From CAYVHU01 sp964451415 (GTDB lineage Bacteria > Pseudomonadota > Alphaproteobacteria > Rhodospirillales > Magnetovibrionaceae), in NCBI GenBank assembly GCA_964451415.1, contig CAYVHU010000001.1:1-64000 (forward strand): a DNA stretch of 64,000 nucleotides, written 5' to 3'. The translations under genes were made by a program, and so were the position numbers. Shown here piece after piece: positions 54,465-63,586 of this stretch. The number at the start of each line of letters is the position of its first letter. Position 1 is the stretch's first letter. The notes beneath the pieces are model-generated. The model did not search any database. It worked only from the letters and a program-made list of their open reading frames with translations, and had not been told where the DNA came from.

Positions 54465-55336
54465 GCCTGGCGACCCTTCCGTGGGGACGTGGTCCTTACG
54501 CGCGGTTTTTTCGGCTTTTGATTCGGTTTCGCCTTGGCCCTGGCCCAGCCTTTTTGCGTCTTGTTCACCTTGATACCGGCCTGTTCGGCGGCGTGTTCGA
54601 ATTTTTCACCCAATTGATCAATCAACTGGCGGCGGGGAACTTCGTGGATGGCACCACGTTCCAGATTTCCCAAATGAAAGGGACCGAAGGATTGACGGAT
54701 CAGGCGGTTCACGCGTAAATCCAGATGGCGCATGACCTGACGGATTTCACGGTTTTTACCTTCGCTCAACGAGACGATGATCCAGGCGTTACGCCCGGTC
54801 ACTTTTTCGATTTTGGCCTCGATGGGGCCGTAGCGGATGCCTTCGACCTGACAGCCGTCCTTGAGAGTTTCGAGCAACTGTGGCGTGACAAAACCGAACA
54901 CCCGCACCCGGTAGGTGCGCACCCAGCCCGTAGAAGGCAATTCCAAGTCCCGCGCCAGTGTGCCATCGTTGGTGAGCAGCAAAAGACCCTCGGAATTCAA
55001 ATCCAGACGCCCCACCGAAATGACCCGCGGCAAAGAAGCCGGCAGATGTTCAAACACCGTCGGGCGGTCCTGTTCATCCTTGTGCGTGCTCACCAATCCC
55101 GGCGGTTTATGGTACAGCCACACCCGTGGCTCGGTGACGGCGGGCAGCGCCTTGCCGTCAACGCGAACGCGCGTGGGATCGTCGATCACCAGGGCGGGCG
55201 TGTCGATCACGACCCCGTCCACCTGCACGCGCTTATCCAAAATCCAGCGTTCCGCATCACGGCGCGAACACAACCCCGCGCGCGCAATCACCTTGGCGAT
55301 GCGCGCGCCTTTTTTTTCCGTCGTTTCAGTTGTCAT
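54461..55336 (-). CDS. rluB: RluB-type 23S rRNA pseudouridine synthase
   Basis: This 291-residue enzyme has an N-terminal S4 RNA-binding domain (RIAKVIARAGLCSRRDAERWI) and an RsuA-type synthase domain with the catalytic Asp in VGRLDLNSEGLLLLTNDG. It forms pseudouridine in 23S rRNA. The C-terminus is Lys/Arg/Pro-rich and disordered. I chose the ATG at 55336 over a GTG at 55345; both overlap the end of the amidotransferase gene. The position modified (RluB, RluE or RluF-like) is inferred from similarity. Confidence 0.88.
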   Translation of the reverse strand: MTTETTEKKGARIAKVIARAGLCSRRDAERWILDKRVQVDGVVIDTPALVIDDPTRVRVDGKALPAVTEPRVWLYHKPPGLVSTHKDEQDRPTVFEHLPASLPRVISVGRLDLNSEGLLLLTNDGTLARDLELPSTGWVRTYRVRVFGFVTPQLLETLKDGCQVEGIRYGPIEAKIEKVTGRNAWIIVSLSEGKNREIRQVMRHLDLRVNRLIRQSFGPFHLGNLERGAIHEVPRRQLIDQLGEKFEHAAEQAGIKVNKTQKGWARAKAKPNQKPKKPRVRTTSPRKGRQA

Positions 55337-56102
55337 CAATCTCACGTTTCAGGGCATAAGCGCGCGCGGCCTCAACGAAGGCTGCGAACACGCGGGTGTC
55401 GGCGTCGGTGATCTCGAATTCAGGATGCCATTGCACACCCAGACAGAACGTCATATTCGCGGCTTCGATGCCTTCAATGACACCATCTGACGCGTGGGCG
55501 TTGACTTTGACCCCCGCCGGTTCATCGCGCGCGGCTTGATGGTGAGCACTATTCACATCCATAAAGCTCTCACCGACAATATCGTGAAGCATGGTGCCGG
55601 GCACGATCTCGACCCTATGGCCGACCTCATCGCGGGGATTGGGCTGTTCGTGCGCAAGGGCGCCCATTATTTTATCAGGGGACATTTCATCGGGAATATG
55701 CTGGATCAGGGTTCCCCCCAGCGCCACATGCAAAAGCTGCTGTCCGCCGCACACCCCCAAAACGGCCACGTCACGCTGCATCGCCCCTTGCAGCATCGCC
55801 ATCTCGAAACTTGTGCGATGGTCCTTGGTGGTGGTGATCTCATGGCGGGCATCGTCGCCGTAAAGGGCCGGGTCGACATCGAACGCACCGCCCGTAACCA
55901 GCAAGCCGTCGATATCGTCCACGTAAATGGACAGCAAATCCATTTCATGGGGCAACAACAACGGCAAGCCGCCCGCGCGCACAATGGCTGAGACGTAATT
56001 CTGGCGCAACGCATACCAGGGGAAGCAGGAATACTCCTGATTTCCGCCAGGTTCGCTGTCCAGGGTGATGCCGATGACCGGCGTGATGAGATCGGATGTC
56101 AT
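55326..56102 (-). CDS. class I glutamine amidotransferase, gamma-glutamyl-GABA hydrolase-like
   Basis: This 258-residue protein belongs to the PuuD-like peptidase C26 family. It has the nucleophile Cys in GVCGGQQLLH and the His/Glu pair in GVQWHPEFE, plus the family N-terminus (PVIGITLDSE) and SAHHQAA. PuuD hydrolyses gamma-glutamyl-GABA in putrescine degradation, but no other puu genes are near, so the substrate is uncertain. The ATG at 56102 fits the family; an upstream ATG at 56195 would overlap tadA. It overlaps the synthase gene downstream. Confidence 0.88.
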   Translation of the reverse strand: MTSDLITPVIGITLDSEPGGNQEYSCFPWYALRQNYVSAIVRAGGLPLLLPHEMDLLSIYVDDIDGLLVTGGAFDVDPALYGDDARHEITTTKDHRTSFEMAMLQGAMQRDVAVLGVCGGQQLLHVALGGTLIQHIPDEMSPDKIMGALAHEQPNPRDEVGHRVEIVPGTMLHDIVGESFMDVNSAHHQAARDEPAGVKVNAHASDGVIEGIEAANMTFCLGVQWHPEFEITDADTRVFAAFVEAARAYALKREIDDN

Positions 56103-56179
56103 GAACGGGAGTCTAGGGGGCGTTCGCACCGAGGGCAAGACGTCTTGACGCAAACCCGTTCCCCTCGCACTCTGGGGCC

Positions 56180-56632
56180 ATGATTGAAACTCCAAATCCG
56201 TTCATGGCGTTGGCGCTGGAAGAGGCCGAGGCCGCCTTTGCACGTGGCGAAGTGCCCGTGGGGGCGCTTGTTGCGCATGACGGCGTCGTGGTGGCGCGCG
56301 CAGGCAACCGCACCCAGGAGCTGAACGACCCCACCGCGCACGCGGAAATGCTGGTGATCCGCGCCGCCGCCGCCAAGCTGGAAACGCCGCGGCTCAGCGG
56401 TTGCGACCTTTACGTCACCCTGGAGCCCTGCGCCATGTGCGCCACGGCCATTTCCTTTGCGCGTATCCGCCGCCTTTATTTTGGCGCCTTCGACGCTAAA
56501 ATGGGCGGTGTCGCGCACGGTGCGCGCATCTTCACCCAGACCACCTGTCACCACCGCCCCGACATTTACGACGGCATTGCAGAGGGGGCGGCAAAAACAC
56601 TTTTGCAACGATTTTTCCACGATAAACGCTAA
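56180..56632 (+). CDS. tadA: tRNA-specific adenosine deaminase
   Basis: TadA deaminates A34 to inosine in tRNA(Arg). In 150 residues the zinc-deaminase set is clear: His54 and Glu56 in PTAHAEML, and Cys84/Cys87 in LEPCAMCATA. The FGAFDAKMGG stretch is typical. It is divergent from the amidotransferase gene, 77 bases between starts, and converges on groEL with a shared terminator. Confidence 0.93.
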   Translation: MIETPNPFMALALEEAEAAFARGEVPVGALVAHDGVVVARAGNRTQELNDPTAHAEMLVIRAAAAKLETPRLSGCDLYVTLEPCAMCATAISFARIRRLYFGAFDAKMGGVAHGARIFTQTTCHHRPDIYDGIAEGAAKTLLQRFFHDKR

Positions 56633-56633
56633 A

Positions 56634-56678
56634 ACAAAAAAAGGACCGTACCCGAAGGCACGGTCCCTTTCGTTTTTG
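56634..56678. terminator. bidirectional terminator between tadA and groEL
   Basis: GGACCGT (56643) and ACGGTCC (56660) form a hairpin with flanking A-run and T-run, so both strands end in a stem followed by U residues. It would terminate tadA and groESL. Confidence 0.9.
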
Positions 56679-56706
56679 CTCGCGCAGGCGAGACGCCTTG
56701 GGTTCC

Positions 56707-58371
56707 TTAGAAGCCCATGCCGCCCATACCGCCCATGCCGCCCATATCACCCATGCCGCCGCCGGGCATACCGCCGGCGTCGGATTTCGGTTCGGGCTTA
56801 TCGGTGACCATGGCTTCGGTGGTGATCAACAGACCCGCCACCGACGCTGCATCCTGCAACGCCGTCCGCACGACCTTGGTCGGATCGATGATACCGGCCT
56901 TGACCAGATCTTCGAACACACCGCTCTGCGCGTTGAAGCCCCAGCTCGGGTCTTCGCTTTCACGCAACTTGCCTGCGATGACGGCACCGTCGGCACCGGC
57001 ATTCTCGGCAATCTGGCGAACCGGAGACTCAATGGCACGCGCCACGATATCCACACCGACCTTCTGATCGGGGTTCTCGCCTTCAAGCTTGGAAAGCGCC
57101 TTGATCGCATACAAAAGCGCCGTGCCGCCACCGGGCACGATGCCTTCTTCGACCGCTGCGCGGGTGGCATGAAGGGAATCGTCAACGCGATCCTTGCGTT
57201 CCTTCACTTCGACTTCCGAACCGCCGCCGACATGGATCACTGCCACGCCGCCCGCCAACTTGGCGAGACGTTCCTGCAGCTTCTCCGCGTCGTAGTCCGA
57301 AGACGTGTCTTCGATCTGCGTGCGGATCTGGTTGCAACGCGCCTGGATGTTCTTCTTGGAACCCGCACCGCTGACGATGGTGGTTTCTTCCTTGGTGATC
57401 TGCACGCGCTTGCAGGTGCCCAGCATGTCGAGGGTCACGTTTTCAAGCTTGATGCCCAGATCTTCGGAAACCACGGTGCCGTTGGTCAGGATGGCGATAT
57501 CTTCCATCATGGCCTTACGACGTTCGCCGAAGCCCGGGGCCTTCACCGCCGCGACCTTGAGGCCGCCGCGCAACTTGTTGACCACCAATGTGGCCAGCGC
57601 TTCGCCTTCGATGTCTTCTGCGATGATCAGCAAAGGACGCGTGGACTGAACGACGGCTTCCAGAACCGGCAGCATCGCCTGCAGAGAGCTCAGCTTGGAT
57701 TCGTGGATGAGAATGAAGGGATTCTCCATCTCGCACGTCATCTTGTCGGCGTTGGTGACGAAGTAAGGCGAGGTATAACCGCGATCGAACTGCATGCCCT
57801 CGACGACATCGAGTTCCGTTTGCAGGCCCTTGGCTTCCTCGACCGTGATCACGCCTTCGTTGCCGACGCGTTCCATGGCCTGGGCGATCATGTTGCCGAT
57901 CTCGCTTTCGCCGTTGGACGAAATGGTGCCAACCTGCGCCACTTCTTCAGAGGTCTTGACCTTCTTGGAACGCTTCTTCAAGTCCGCGACCACGGCTTCA
58001 ACAGCCAGATCAATGCCACGCTTCAGGTCCATCGGGTTCATGCCCGCAGCCACAGCCTTGACGCCTTCGCGCACAATAGACTGAGCCAGCACGGTGGCGG
58101 TAGTGGTGCCGTCACCGGCTTCTTCGTTGGTGCGCGAGGCCACTTCTTTGACCATTTGCGCGCCCATGTTCTCGAACTTATCGCTGAGTTCGATTTCCTT
58201 GGCGACGGATACACCGTCCTTGGTGATGCGCGGTGCGCCGAAGGCCTTGTCGAGGACCACGTTACGGCCCTTCGGGCCCAGGGTCACCTTGACGGCGTTC
58301 GCCAGCGTATCGACGCCGGCGAGCATGCGATTGCGCGCATCGGTGCCGAATTTTACGTCTTTAGCAGCCAT
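56707..58371 (-). CDS. groEL: chaperonin GroEL
   Basis: This 554-residue chaperonin forms the folding cage with GroES. The start (AAKDVKFGTDARNRML), the ATP site GDGTTTATVLAQ and the Gly-Gly-Met-rich tail (GGMPGGGMGDMGGM) are standard. The AAVEEGIVPGGG signature is present. It follows groES by 62 bases, in the same heat-shock operon under a CIRCE element. Confidence 0.98.
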   Translation of the reverse strand: MAAKDVKFGTDARNRMLAGVDTLANAVKVTLGPKGRNVVLDKAFGAPRITKDGVSVAKEIELSDKFENMGAQMVKEVASRTNEEAGDGTTTATVLAQSIVREGVKAVAAGMNPMDLKRGIDLAVEAVVADLKKRSKKVKTSEEVAQVGTISSNGESEIGNMIAQAMERVGNEGVITVEEAKGLQTELDVVEGMQFDRGYTSPYFVTNADKMTCEMENPFILIHESKLSSLQAMLPVLEAVVQSTRPLLIIAEDIEGEALATLVVNKLRGGLKVAAVKAPGFGERRKAMMEDIAILTNGTVVSEDLGIKLENVTLDMLGTCKRVQITKEETTIVSGAGSKKNIQARCNQIRTQIEDTSSDYDAEKLQERLAKLAGGVAVIHVGGGSEVEVKERKDRVDDSLHATRAAVEEGIVPGGGTALLYAIKALSKLEGENPDQKVGVDIVARAIESPVRQIAENAGADGAVIAGKLRESEDPSWGFNAQSGVFEDLVKAGIIDPTKVVRTALQDAASVAGLLITTEAMVTDKPEPKSDAGGMPGGGMGDMGGMGGMGGMGF

Positions 58372-58433
58372 TGTCTAAATCCCTTACATCTGGATTGGCT
58401 TGATAACGGATGATTTCAAAGTAAGCCCGAGGC

Positions 58434-58745
58434 TTACTTCTTCTTTTTGGACTTGGTGCCTTCGATGACGCCGAGGATGTCGCTTTCCTTCATAATGATG
58501 AGATCTTCACCATCGACGGTCACTTCGGTACCGGACCATTTTCCGAACAGCACCATATCGCCCGCCTTGACTTCCATCGCAACGATGGAGCCATCTTCAC
58601 GGCGCGCGCCGCTTCCTGCGGCAACGATCTCGCCTTCGGAAGGCTTTTCCTTGGCGGTATCGGGAATGATAATGCCACCGGCTGTTTTTTCTTCTTGGGC
58701 GACGCGACGCACGAGTACGCGGTCATGTAGAGGCCTGAACTTCAT
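58434..58745 (-). CDS. groES: co-chaperonin GroES
   Basis: This 103-residue co-chaperonin caps GroEL. The start FRPLHDRVLVRR, the mobile loop EEKTAGGIIIPDTAKEKP and the GEDLIIMKESDILGV end are standard, with an additional KSKKKK tail. The ATG at 58745 has GGAGG 8 bases upstream. It is the first gene of groESL. Confidence 0.97.
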   Translation of the reverse strand: MKFRPLHDRVLVRRVAQEEKTAGGIIIPDTAKEKPSEGEIVAAGSGARREDGSIVAMEVKAGDMVLFGKWSGTEVTVDGEDLIIMKESDILGVIEGTKSKKKK

Positions 58746-58792
58746 TGTAAAATCCTCCAGAAGGCCTTGAAAAACAAAAGCACAAGGGGGTG

Positions 58793-58819
58793 TTAGCACT
58801 CCCCTGCATCGAGTGCTAG
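58793..58819 (-). promoter_or_regulatory. CIRCE element (HrcA operator) upstream of groES
   Basis: TTAGCACTC, 9 bases and GAGTGCTAG match the CIRCE consensus with one mismatch at the last base. It lies about 48 bases ahead of groES and implies heat-shock control by the HrcA repressor. Confidence 0.95.
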
Positions 58820-58881
58820 GGATTTACGGGGGCTGCACCCGGATGTCAACAGAAGGTCCATGAATTTTTCGCAAAAAACGA

Positions 58882-60588
58882 TTAAAAGCGAGATGCGTCC
58901 CACATCGCCAGCAGCCGCCCCCGGTAAGGCCGCACGGACAAAGGCTGTGAAAAGGCGGAAAGTTGGGCTTTTTTCACCGTGGCAATGAGAATGCCGTTGG
59001 GGTTTTTCTGCGCCCACACGCGAGCGTCCTTAACATGCGCCACGGTATCAAGGGGCTTGCGCAGACGGCCCAGAAACTGAAATTCACCGTTATATTTGCC
59101 GATATAAGCCACCGGGCGACCCAAATCCTGAAAAACCCGCACCTGACGCGCCGTGGGCGTGAGGTCATAGGCCAGGGAAAAGGCCGGGCTGGCGGCAAAA
59201 TGCAAAAAGACGATGACTCCCACCGTCGTCAAGGCGATGAGACGGCCTTCGCCGCGCGGCCCCGCAGCGCGCATGAACGCCGCGCCGATGGCCAAAAGGA
59301 TCGCCGGTACAAGCCACAGGGGTCTGGCGACGACGACCCAATCCGGCACTGTTTTGCCCAGCATGGGTGCGACCCACGTCGCGCCCAGCAAGCCGACAAA
59401 GACGATGAAGGCAGCGCCGCCCATGAGCATAACCGGCACGCGATGGCCGAACCCGGGCGCTTCGCGACGTTGCTCCCGCTGAGCGCTGCGCTGGCTCAAG
59501 ACAAAGGTGGCGAACAACGCCAGGGCCGGAAATTCAGGCAGCAAATAATGGGGTTGTTTGCCGCTGATGGCGGAAAAAACGACGAAAGCACAGACCGCCC
59601 ACAGGGCGACAAAGCGCACCGCGCCATCGTCCAACGCTTGACGCAACCCGCGATGTTCACGCCACGCTTGACGCGCGCCGACGCCTTTCCACAAACGCGG
59701 CCACAAGGTCCACGGCAGCAGCAGCAAGGGCAGCACCCAGGCGAACCAGTAAAACGGCCTGCGATGGGCGAAGGATTTGACCATACGTCCGGCGCTTTGC
59801 TTGATGAAGATGGCCTCGCGGTATTCAGCACCCCCGACGATGGCGGCGGGCACGGCCCACGCCAACACCACAATGGTGCCGAGCAAAAGCGAGGCAAATA
59901 CGCCCGCATACCACGTCCGCCACCGCAGTTCACTCGGCGCACTAAGCAGCCGCGGCCCCCACAACGGCGCCAGAAGCGCAACGGGCAGCGTATGAACCAA
60001 AATGGCCGGGCCCTTGGCCATGCCGCCCAGACCTATGCCCACCCCCGCAAGCAACATGCCGGCCCAGAACCCACGTCCCGCGACCAGACCCTTCCACGCC
60101 TTCACATAACCCAGCAAGGCGACCAACGTGGCGAAGGTCAGGATCATGTCGAACATGGTCATGGTGGAAAACACCGCCCAGTACACGCCGGAAACCAGCA
60201 TCAAAGGAGCGAGGGAAACGCGTGTCTGCAAAGCTTCAGCCCCGGCCTCCGGCCACAGGACCTCCGGCCAGAGGGCACGCGCCAGTCGTGATGTCATCCA
60301 CAAGGCGCCGAGACCGAACAGAGGCCCCACCAGCCGCGCCCAGGTTTCCGACACACCGCCGATGGACCATCCCAAATCGATCAGCCAAAACAATAGCGGC
60401 GGCTTTTGGCTGTAAAGCGCCCCGTTCAGGGTCGGGACGAGGACGTTTCCCTTCGACCACATTTCCCACGCAACGCTGAGATAGCGCGTCTCATCGATGG
60501 GCAGCAGCGGACGCAGAATCAAAGCGGCAGCCATCAAAACGATCCACAGCAAGGCTGTCAGCCCGACATCGCTCGTGTTTTTGTTCAC
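58882..60588 (-). CDS. ArnT-like glycosyltransferase, membrane
   Basis: This 568-residue membrane protein has about a dozen hydrophobic segments and the GT-C features of ArnT/PMT proteins: PIDETRYLSVAWEMW in the first loop, then the SQKPPLLFWLIDLGW region. ArnT transfers 4-amino-arabinose from undecaprenyl phosphate to lipid A; other members transfer different sugars. It overlaps the TVP38-like gene by 4 bases and belongs to an operon with a GT2 enzyme. The sugar and acceptor are unknown. Confidence 0.87.
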   Translation of the reverse strand: MNKNTSDVGLTALLWIVLMAAALILRPLLPIDETRYLSVAWEMWSKGNVLVPTLNGALYSQKPPLLFWLIDLGWSIGGVSETWARLVGPLFGLGALWMTSRLARALWPEVLWPEAGAEALQTRVSLAPLMLVSGVYWAVFSTMTMFDMILTFATLVALLGYVKAWKGLVAGRGFWAGMLLAGVGIGLGGMAKGPAILVHTLPVALLAPLWGPRLLSAPSELRWRTWYAGVFASLLLGTIVVLAWAVPAAIVGGAEYREAIFIKQSAGRMVKSFAHRRPFYWFAWVLPLLLLPWTLWPRLWKGVGARQAWREHRGLRQALDDGAVRFVALWAVCAFVVFSAISGKQPHYLLPEFPALALFATFVLSQRSAQREQRREAPGFGHRVPVMLMGGAAFIVFVGLLGATWVAPMLGKTVPDWVVVARPLWLVPAILLAIGAAFMRAAGPRGEGRLIALTTVGVIVFLHFAASPAFSLAYDLTPTARQVRVFQDLGRPVAYIGKYNGEFQFLGRLRKPLDTVAHVKDARVWAQKNPNGILIATVKKAQLSAFSQPLSVRPYRGRLLAMWDASRF

Positions 60589-61310
60589 AATACGGTTTTA
60601 CCTTTTTGTGTGGCCTTGAGATCGGGTGAAACGTCCGTTTCGCCGTCAAGCTTTTTATCCAGGGACAACCCGTGGCGAAAACGGCGGTAAAGATAAACGC
60701 CCAGCAGGCTTGAGGCGACAAACAAAATAACGCTCAACGTAATGCGCAAGACCGGGTCCACGGCCACACCGCTGCCCAGCAGCGCGAAGATCAACGTTTG
60801 CGGCAGGTATCCCAGCAACGAGCCGGACAGAAACGGCACGGCACGCACGCTGGAAACGCCACCGGCCAAATTCGTCACCACGTTGCTTCCGACCGGCAAC
60901 ATACGGAGCAAAAGTGTCATGGAAAAGGTGTGCTCATGCAAAAACGTATCGAGTTTATGCACCCGGCCTGAAAACCGTTTGCGAATCGGCGCGCGCGCCA
61001 GCAGACGTGCATAATAGAACGCTCCCGCACAGCCCAGGATCGTGCCGACAAGCGCAAGTCCGGTCCCCAGAATCAAACCGAAAGCGTATCCTGCAAGCAA
61101 ACTGACCACCTGGCGCGGCAGACCCAGCCCGGTACCCAACGCCGCAAGCCCCAGAAACAACACCTCACCGCCCAGGCCACGGCCTTTGATGTGGGTCGCA
61201 GCCCAGTTCAAGGTCAAGGCGTTGGACAAATCCGCCGCATCCCAAGCGTAAAGCGCCAACGCCAACGTCAGCATCAGCAAAACGCCCCGCGCAATAAGAT
61301 TGAGATTCAT
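60585..61310 (-). CDS. TVP38/TMEM64 (DedA-superfamily) membrane protein
   Basis: This 241-residue protein has the SNARE-associated/VTT domain: GLPRQVVSLLAGYAFGLILG and RMLPVGSNVVTNLAGGVSSV. DedA-superfamily proteins include flippases for undecaprenyl phosphate. It lies between the GT2 and ArnT-like genes and overlaps the latter by 4 bases. In this setting a role in returning or flipping a lipid carrier is plausible, but it is an inference. Confidence 0.88.
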   Translation of the reverse strand: MNLNLIARGVLLMLTLALALYAWDAADLSNALTLNWAATHIKGRGLGGEVLFLGLAALGTGLGLPRQVVSLLAGYAFGLILGTGLALVGTILGCAGAFYYARLLARAPIRKRFSGRVHKLDTFLHEHTFSMTLLLRMLPVGSNVVTNLAGGVSSVRAVPFLSGSLLGYLPQTLIFALLGSGVAVDPVLRITLSVILFVASSLLGVYLYRRFRHGLSLDKKLDGETDVSPDLKATQKGKTVL

Positions 61311-61334
61311 GGACGTTGCGTCCTTTTCAGCACG

Positions 61335-62099
61335 TTAATCACGTGAGGCCCGACGCACGGTTGCAACGCGAGGTTTTGAACCGCGGGCCGTGAGCCACAT
61401 CACCCCCAGAAGATCGCGCACGGCGACCGACAGGCGATCCCACATGCCATATTTGGAAACGCCTCGTTCGCGGTGACGATGATGAACAGGGACGGATGTA
61501 ACGCTCCCGCCACGGCGGATCATCAACGCGGGTAAATATCGGTGCATATGGTCGAAACGCGGCATATCGAGAAAGGCCGCACGGGTAAAGACCTTCAAGC
61601 CGCACCCCGTATCGGGGGTGTCGTCACCCAGAAGACGTGCGCGCACAGCGTTGGCGATTTTGGATTGAAACCGCTTCCATCCGGTATCCTTGCGCTTGGC
61701 CCGCCACCCTGCAACCAATAAAAGATCCGGATCAGAGGCCGCTTTCAGGCGTTCCAGCAAGGCCGAAATATCGGCGGGATCGTTCTGTCCGTCACCGTCC
61801 AAGGTGGCGATGATGCGCGCATTTGCGTATTTGACGCCGGTCGCAACAGCCGCACTTTGTCCGCAGGCTTTTTCATGGGTATAGACGCTGAGACGCGGTT
61901 GCTCGGCCATCAATTTATGCAATTGAGCCAACGTTGTATCGGTGGAACCATCGTTGACGTAAACGATCTCGAAATCCGCAATATCGTCTAAGGCCGCCAC
62001 AATCTCTTCGATCAGCGGACGGATGTTTTCCGCTTCGTTGTACACCGGCACGACGACGGAAATCTCAAAAGAGGCGGGTGAGTTGTGAGTGCCCGACAT
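61335..62099 (-). CDS. GT2 glycosyltransferase (dolichyl/undecaprenyl-phosphate type)
   Basis: This 254-residue soluble glycosyltransferase has the GT2 motifs VVPVYNEAENI, YVNDGSTD and the metal-binding LDGDGQNDP. Proteins of this shape make lipid-phosphate sugars (DPM1, ArnC-like) from nucleotide sugars. It lacks the two C-terminal membrane segments of ArnC. It is the first gene of the GT2, TVP38, ArnT-like unit, so it probably supplies the lipid-linked sugar for the ArnT-like enzyme. Confidence 0.87.
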   Translation of the reverse strand: MSGTHNSPASFEISVVVPVYNEAENIRPLIEEIVAALDDIADFEIVYVNDGSTDTTLAQLHKLMAEQPRLSVYTHEKACGQSAAVATGVKYANARIIATLDGDGQNDPADISALLERLKAASDPDLLLVAGWRAKRKDTGWKRFQSKIANAVRARLLGDDTPDTGCGLKVFTRAAFLDMPRFDHMHRYLPALMIRRGGSVTSVPVHHRHRERGVSKYGMWDRLSVAVRDLLGVMWLTARGSKPRVATVRRASRD

Positions 62100-62315
62100 G
62101 GCGAAAACGATGATCCCAACACGAAATTCAACGGTGGCACAAAAGTGCGCTTTGCTTTTACACCTTCGCGGCGCGCCAAACTACCCCGGATCACAAAGGG
62201 TGCGCCAAGAAAAAAATAACACAATCATTTTGACGTTGGTGTTGATTGGCGGAAGGATCATATACAGAGAAGTGCGTATCGTGAAAGAAGTCAAACAGAC
62301 AATGAGTTTGTAACC

Positions 62316-63371
62316 ATGGCCTTTCTGGATTCCTTTGAACAAGCCGCCGAATATTCGCGTCTGGCCCTGAAACAAATGGCGCAGCTCAAGATCCCCGCGA
62401 CACCGTGCAATTTTACGCTCTGGTATACTCATGTGTCGGGGCGCGAGCCGCATCTGTCGCATATGATCAAGGTTCTCAAAGACAACAAACGTGAATTCAA
62501 CGAAGATGTCTGCAACGAACTTTTCGTAAAGTTTTTTTCCAGCGAATCGGAAAGTCTGGTCCTTTCGCAGACCACACAGCACATGGAAAACGAATTGCAC
62601 CGCATCATCGAATACGTGGACGAAGCCGAAAGTGGCGCCACGGCGTATGGCCAAAGCCTTGCCTCCGCGCAAAGCAACATTACGAATGCCGCAGACGCCC
62701 CCAGCTTGAAGAACGCATTGGCAAAGGTCATCACCGACACCCAGAAAATGCAGGCGATCAACCAAAACCTGGAAACGAAGCTTGCGGCTTCGACCCGAGA
62801 AGTCGGGAAGCTGCGCGTTGATTTGGAAGACATGCGCAAGGAGGCCTTGACCGACGCGCTGACCGGCATCGCCAACCGCAAACTATTCGATATGGAACTG
62901 CGCCAGCGTGCCCGTGACGCAATGGAAAACGGCGAACCCTTAAGCCTGCTGCTCATCGACATTGACCACTTCAAGGTGTTCAACGACCAATTCGGTCATC
63001 AGACCGGCGATGAAGTTTTGAAGCTTCTTGCCTATACCATGACAAAAGCGGTCAAAGGGACCGATGTTCCGGCACGCTACGGTGGCGAAGAATTCGTGAT
63101 CATTCTGCCACAAGCCGACCTTGCCGGCGCAGGCAAAGTTGCAGAAAACATCCGCAAAAAAATTGCCCTCAAGCGCATGATCAATCGCAACACCGGGCAG
63201 AGTCTGGGGCGGATCACAGTCTCCATTGGCACGGGACAGTTCCTCATGGGGGAACCCCTGGGCAATTTGATCAAGCGCACCGATCAGGCCCTGTACAAGG
63301 CAAAAGCGATGGGTCGCAACCGTGTCGTGAGCCAGAACGACCTAAAAAACGAAGAGCTAACGTTTCAATAA
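62316..63371 (+). CDS. diguanylate cyclase (GGDEF domain)
   Basis: This 351-residue cytoplasmic protein has an N-terminal helical region of about 170 residues with a coiled coil and no recognised sensor, then a GGDEF domain from about 175. The active site is ARYGGEEF and DALTGIANR starts the domain, so it should make c-di-GMP. The inhibitory I-site, normally RxxD before the signature, reads KGTD, so product inhibition may be weaker. Its substrate partner could be the EAL protein at 39527, but this is only a functional thought. Confidence 0.93.
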   Translation: MAFLDSFEQAAEYSRLALKQMAQLKIPATPCNFTLWYTHVSGREPHLSHMIKVLKDNKREFNEDVCNELFVKFFSSESESLVLSQTTQHMENELHRIIEYVDEAESGATAYGQSLASAQSNITNAADAPSLKNALAKVITDTQKMQAINQNLETKLAASTREVGKLRVDLEDMRKEALTDALTGIANRKLFDMELRQRARDAMENGEPLSLLLIDIDHFKVFNDQFGHQTGDEVLKLLAYTMTKAVKGTDVPARYGGEEFVIILPQADLAGAGKVAENIRKKIALKRMINRNTGQSLGRITVSIGTGQFLMGEPLGNLIKRTDQALYKAKAMGRNRVVSQNDLKNEELTFQ

Positions 63372-63586
63372 CATCACCTCCGTCCCAGCGGGGTCATAAT
63401 TTCGCCATTATTTTTGCATGCCATCTTGTGGTCTTGCATGTTTTCGTCTATGGACCTTCCTAAGATCCGCGCTGTTTCATGCGCAACGGTCAATTGATCC
63501 TCATTAATCCTATCTCGAGCCGCGTGTCTGGTGACCAGACTGTCGGCACGTCAGGCATTTTGGCTTTGTTTCCAGGAAGGAATTTT

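Noticed and set aside
56698..58413. Long plus-strand open frame (571 codons) opposite groEL
   Set aside because: It is an antisense shadow of groEL; the His/Asp/Gly-rich translation has no recognisable domain.
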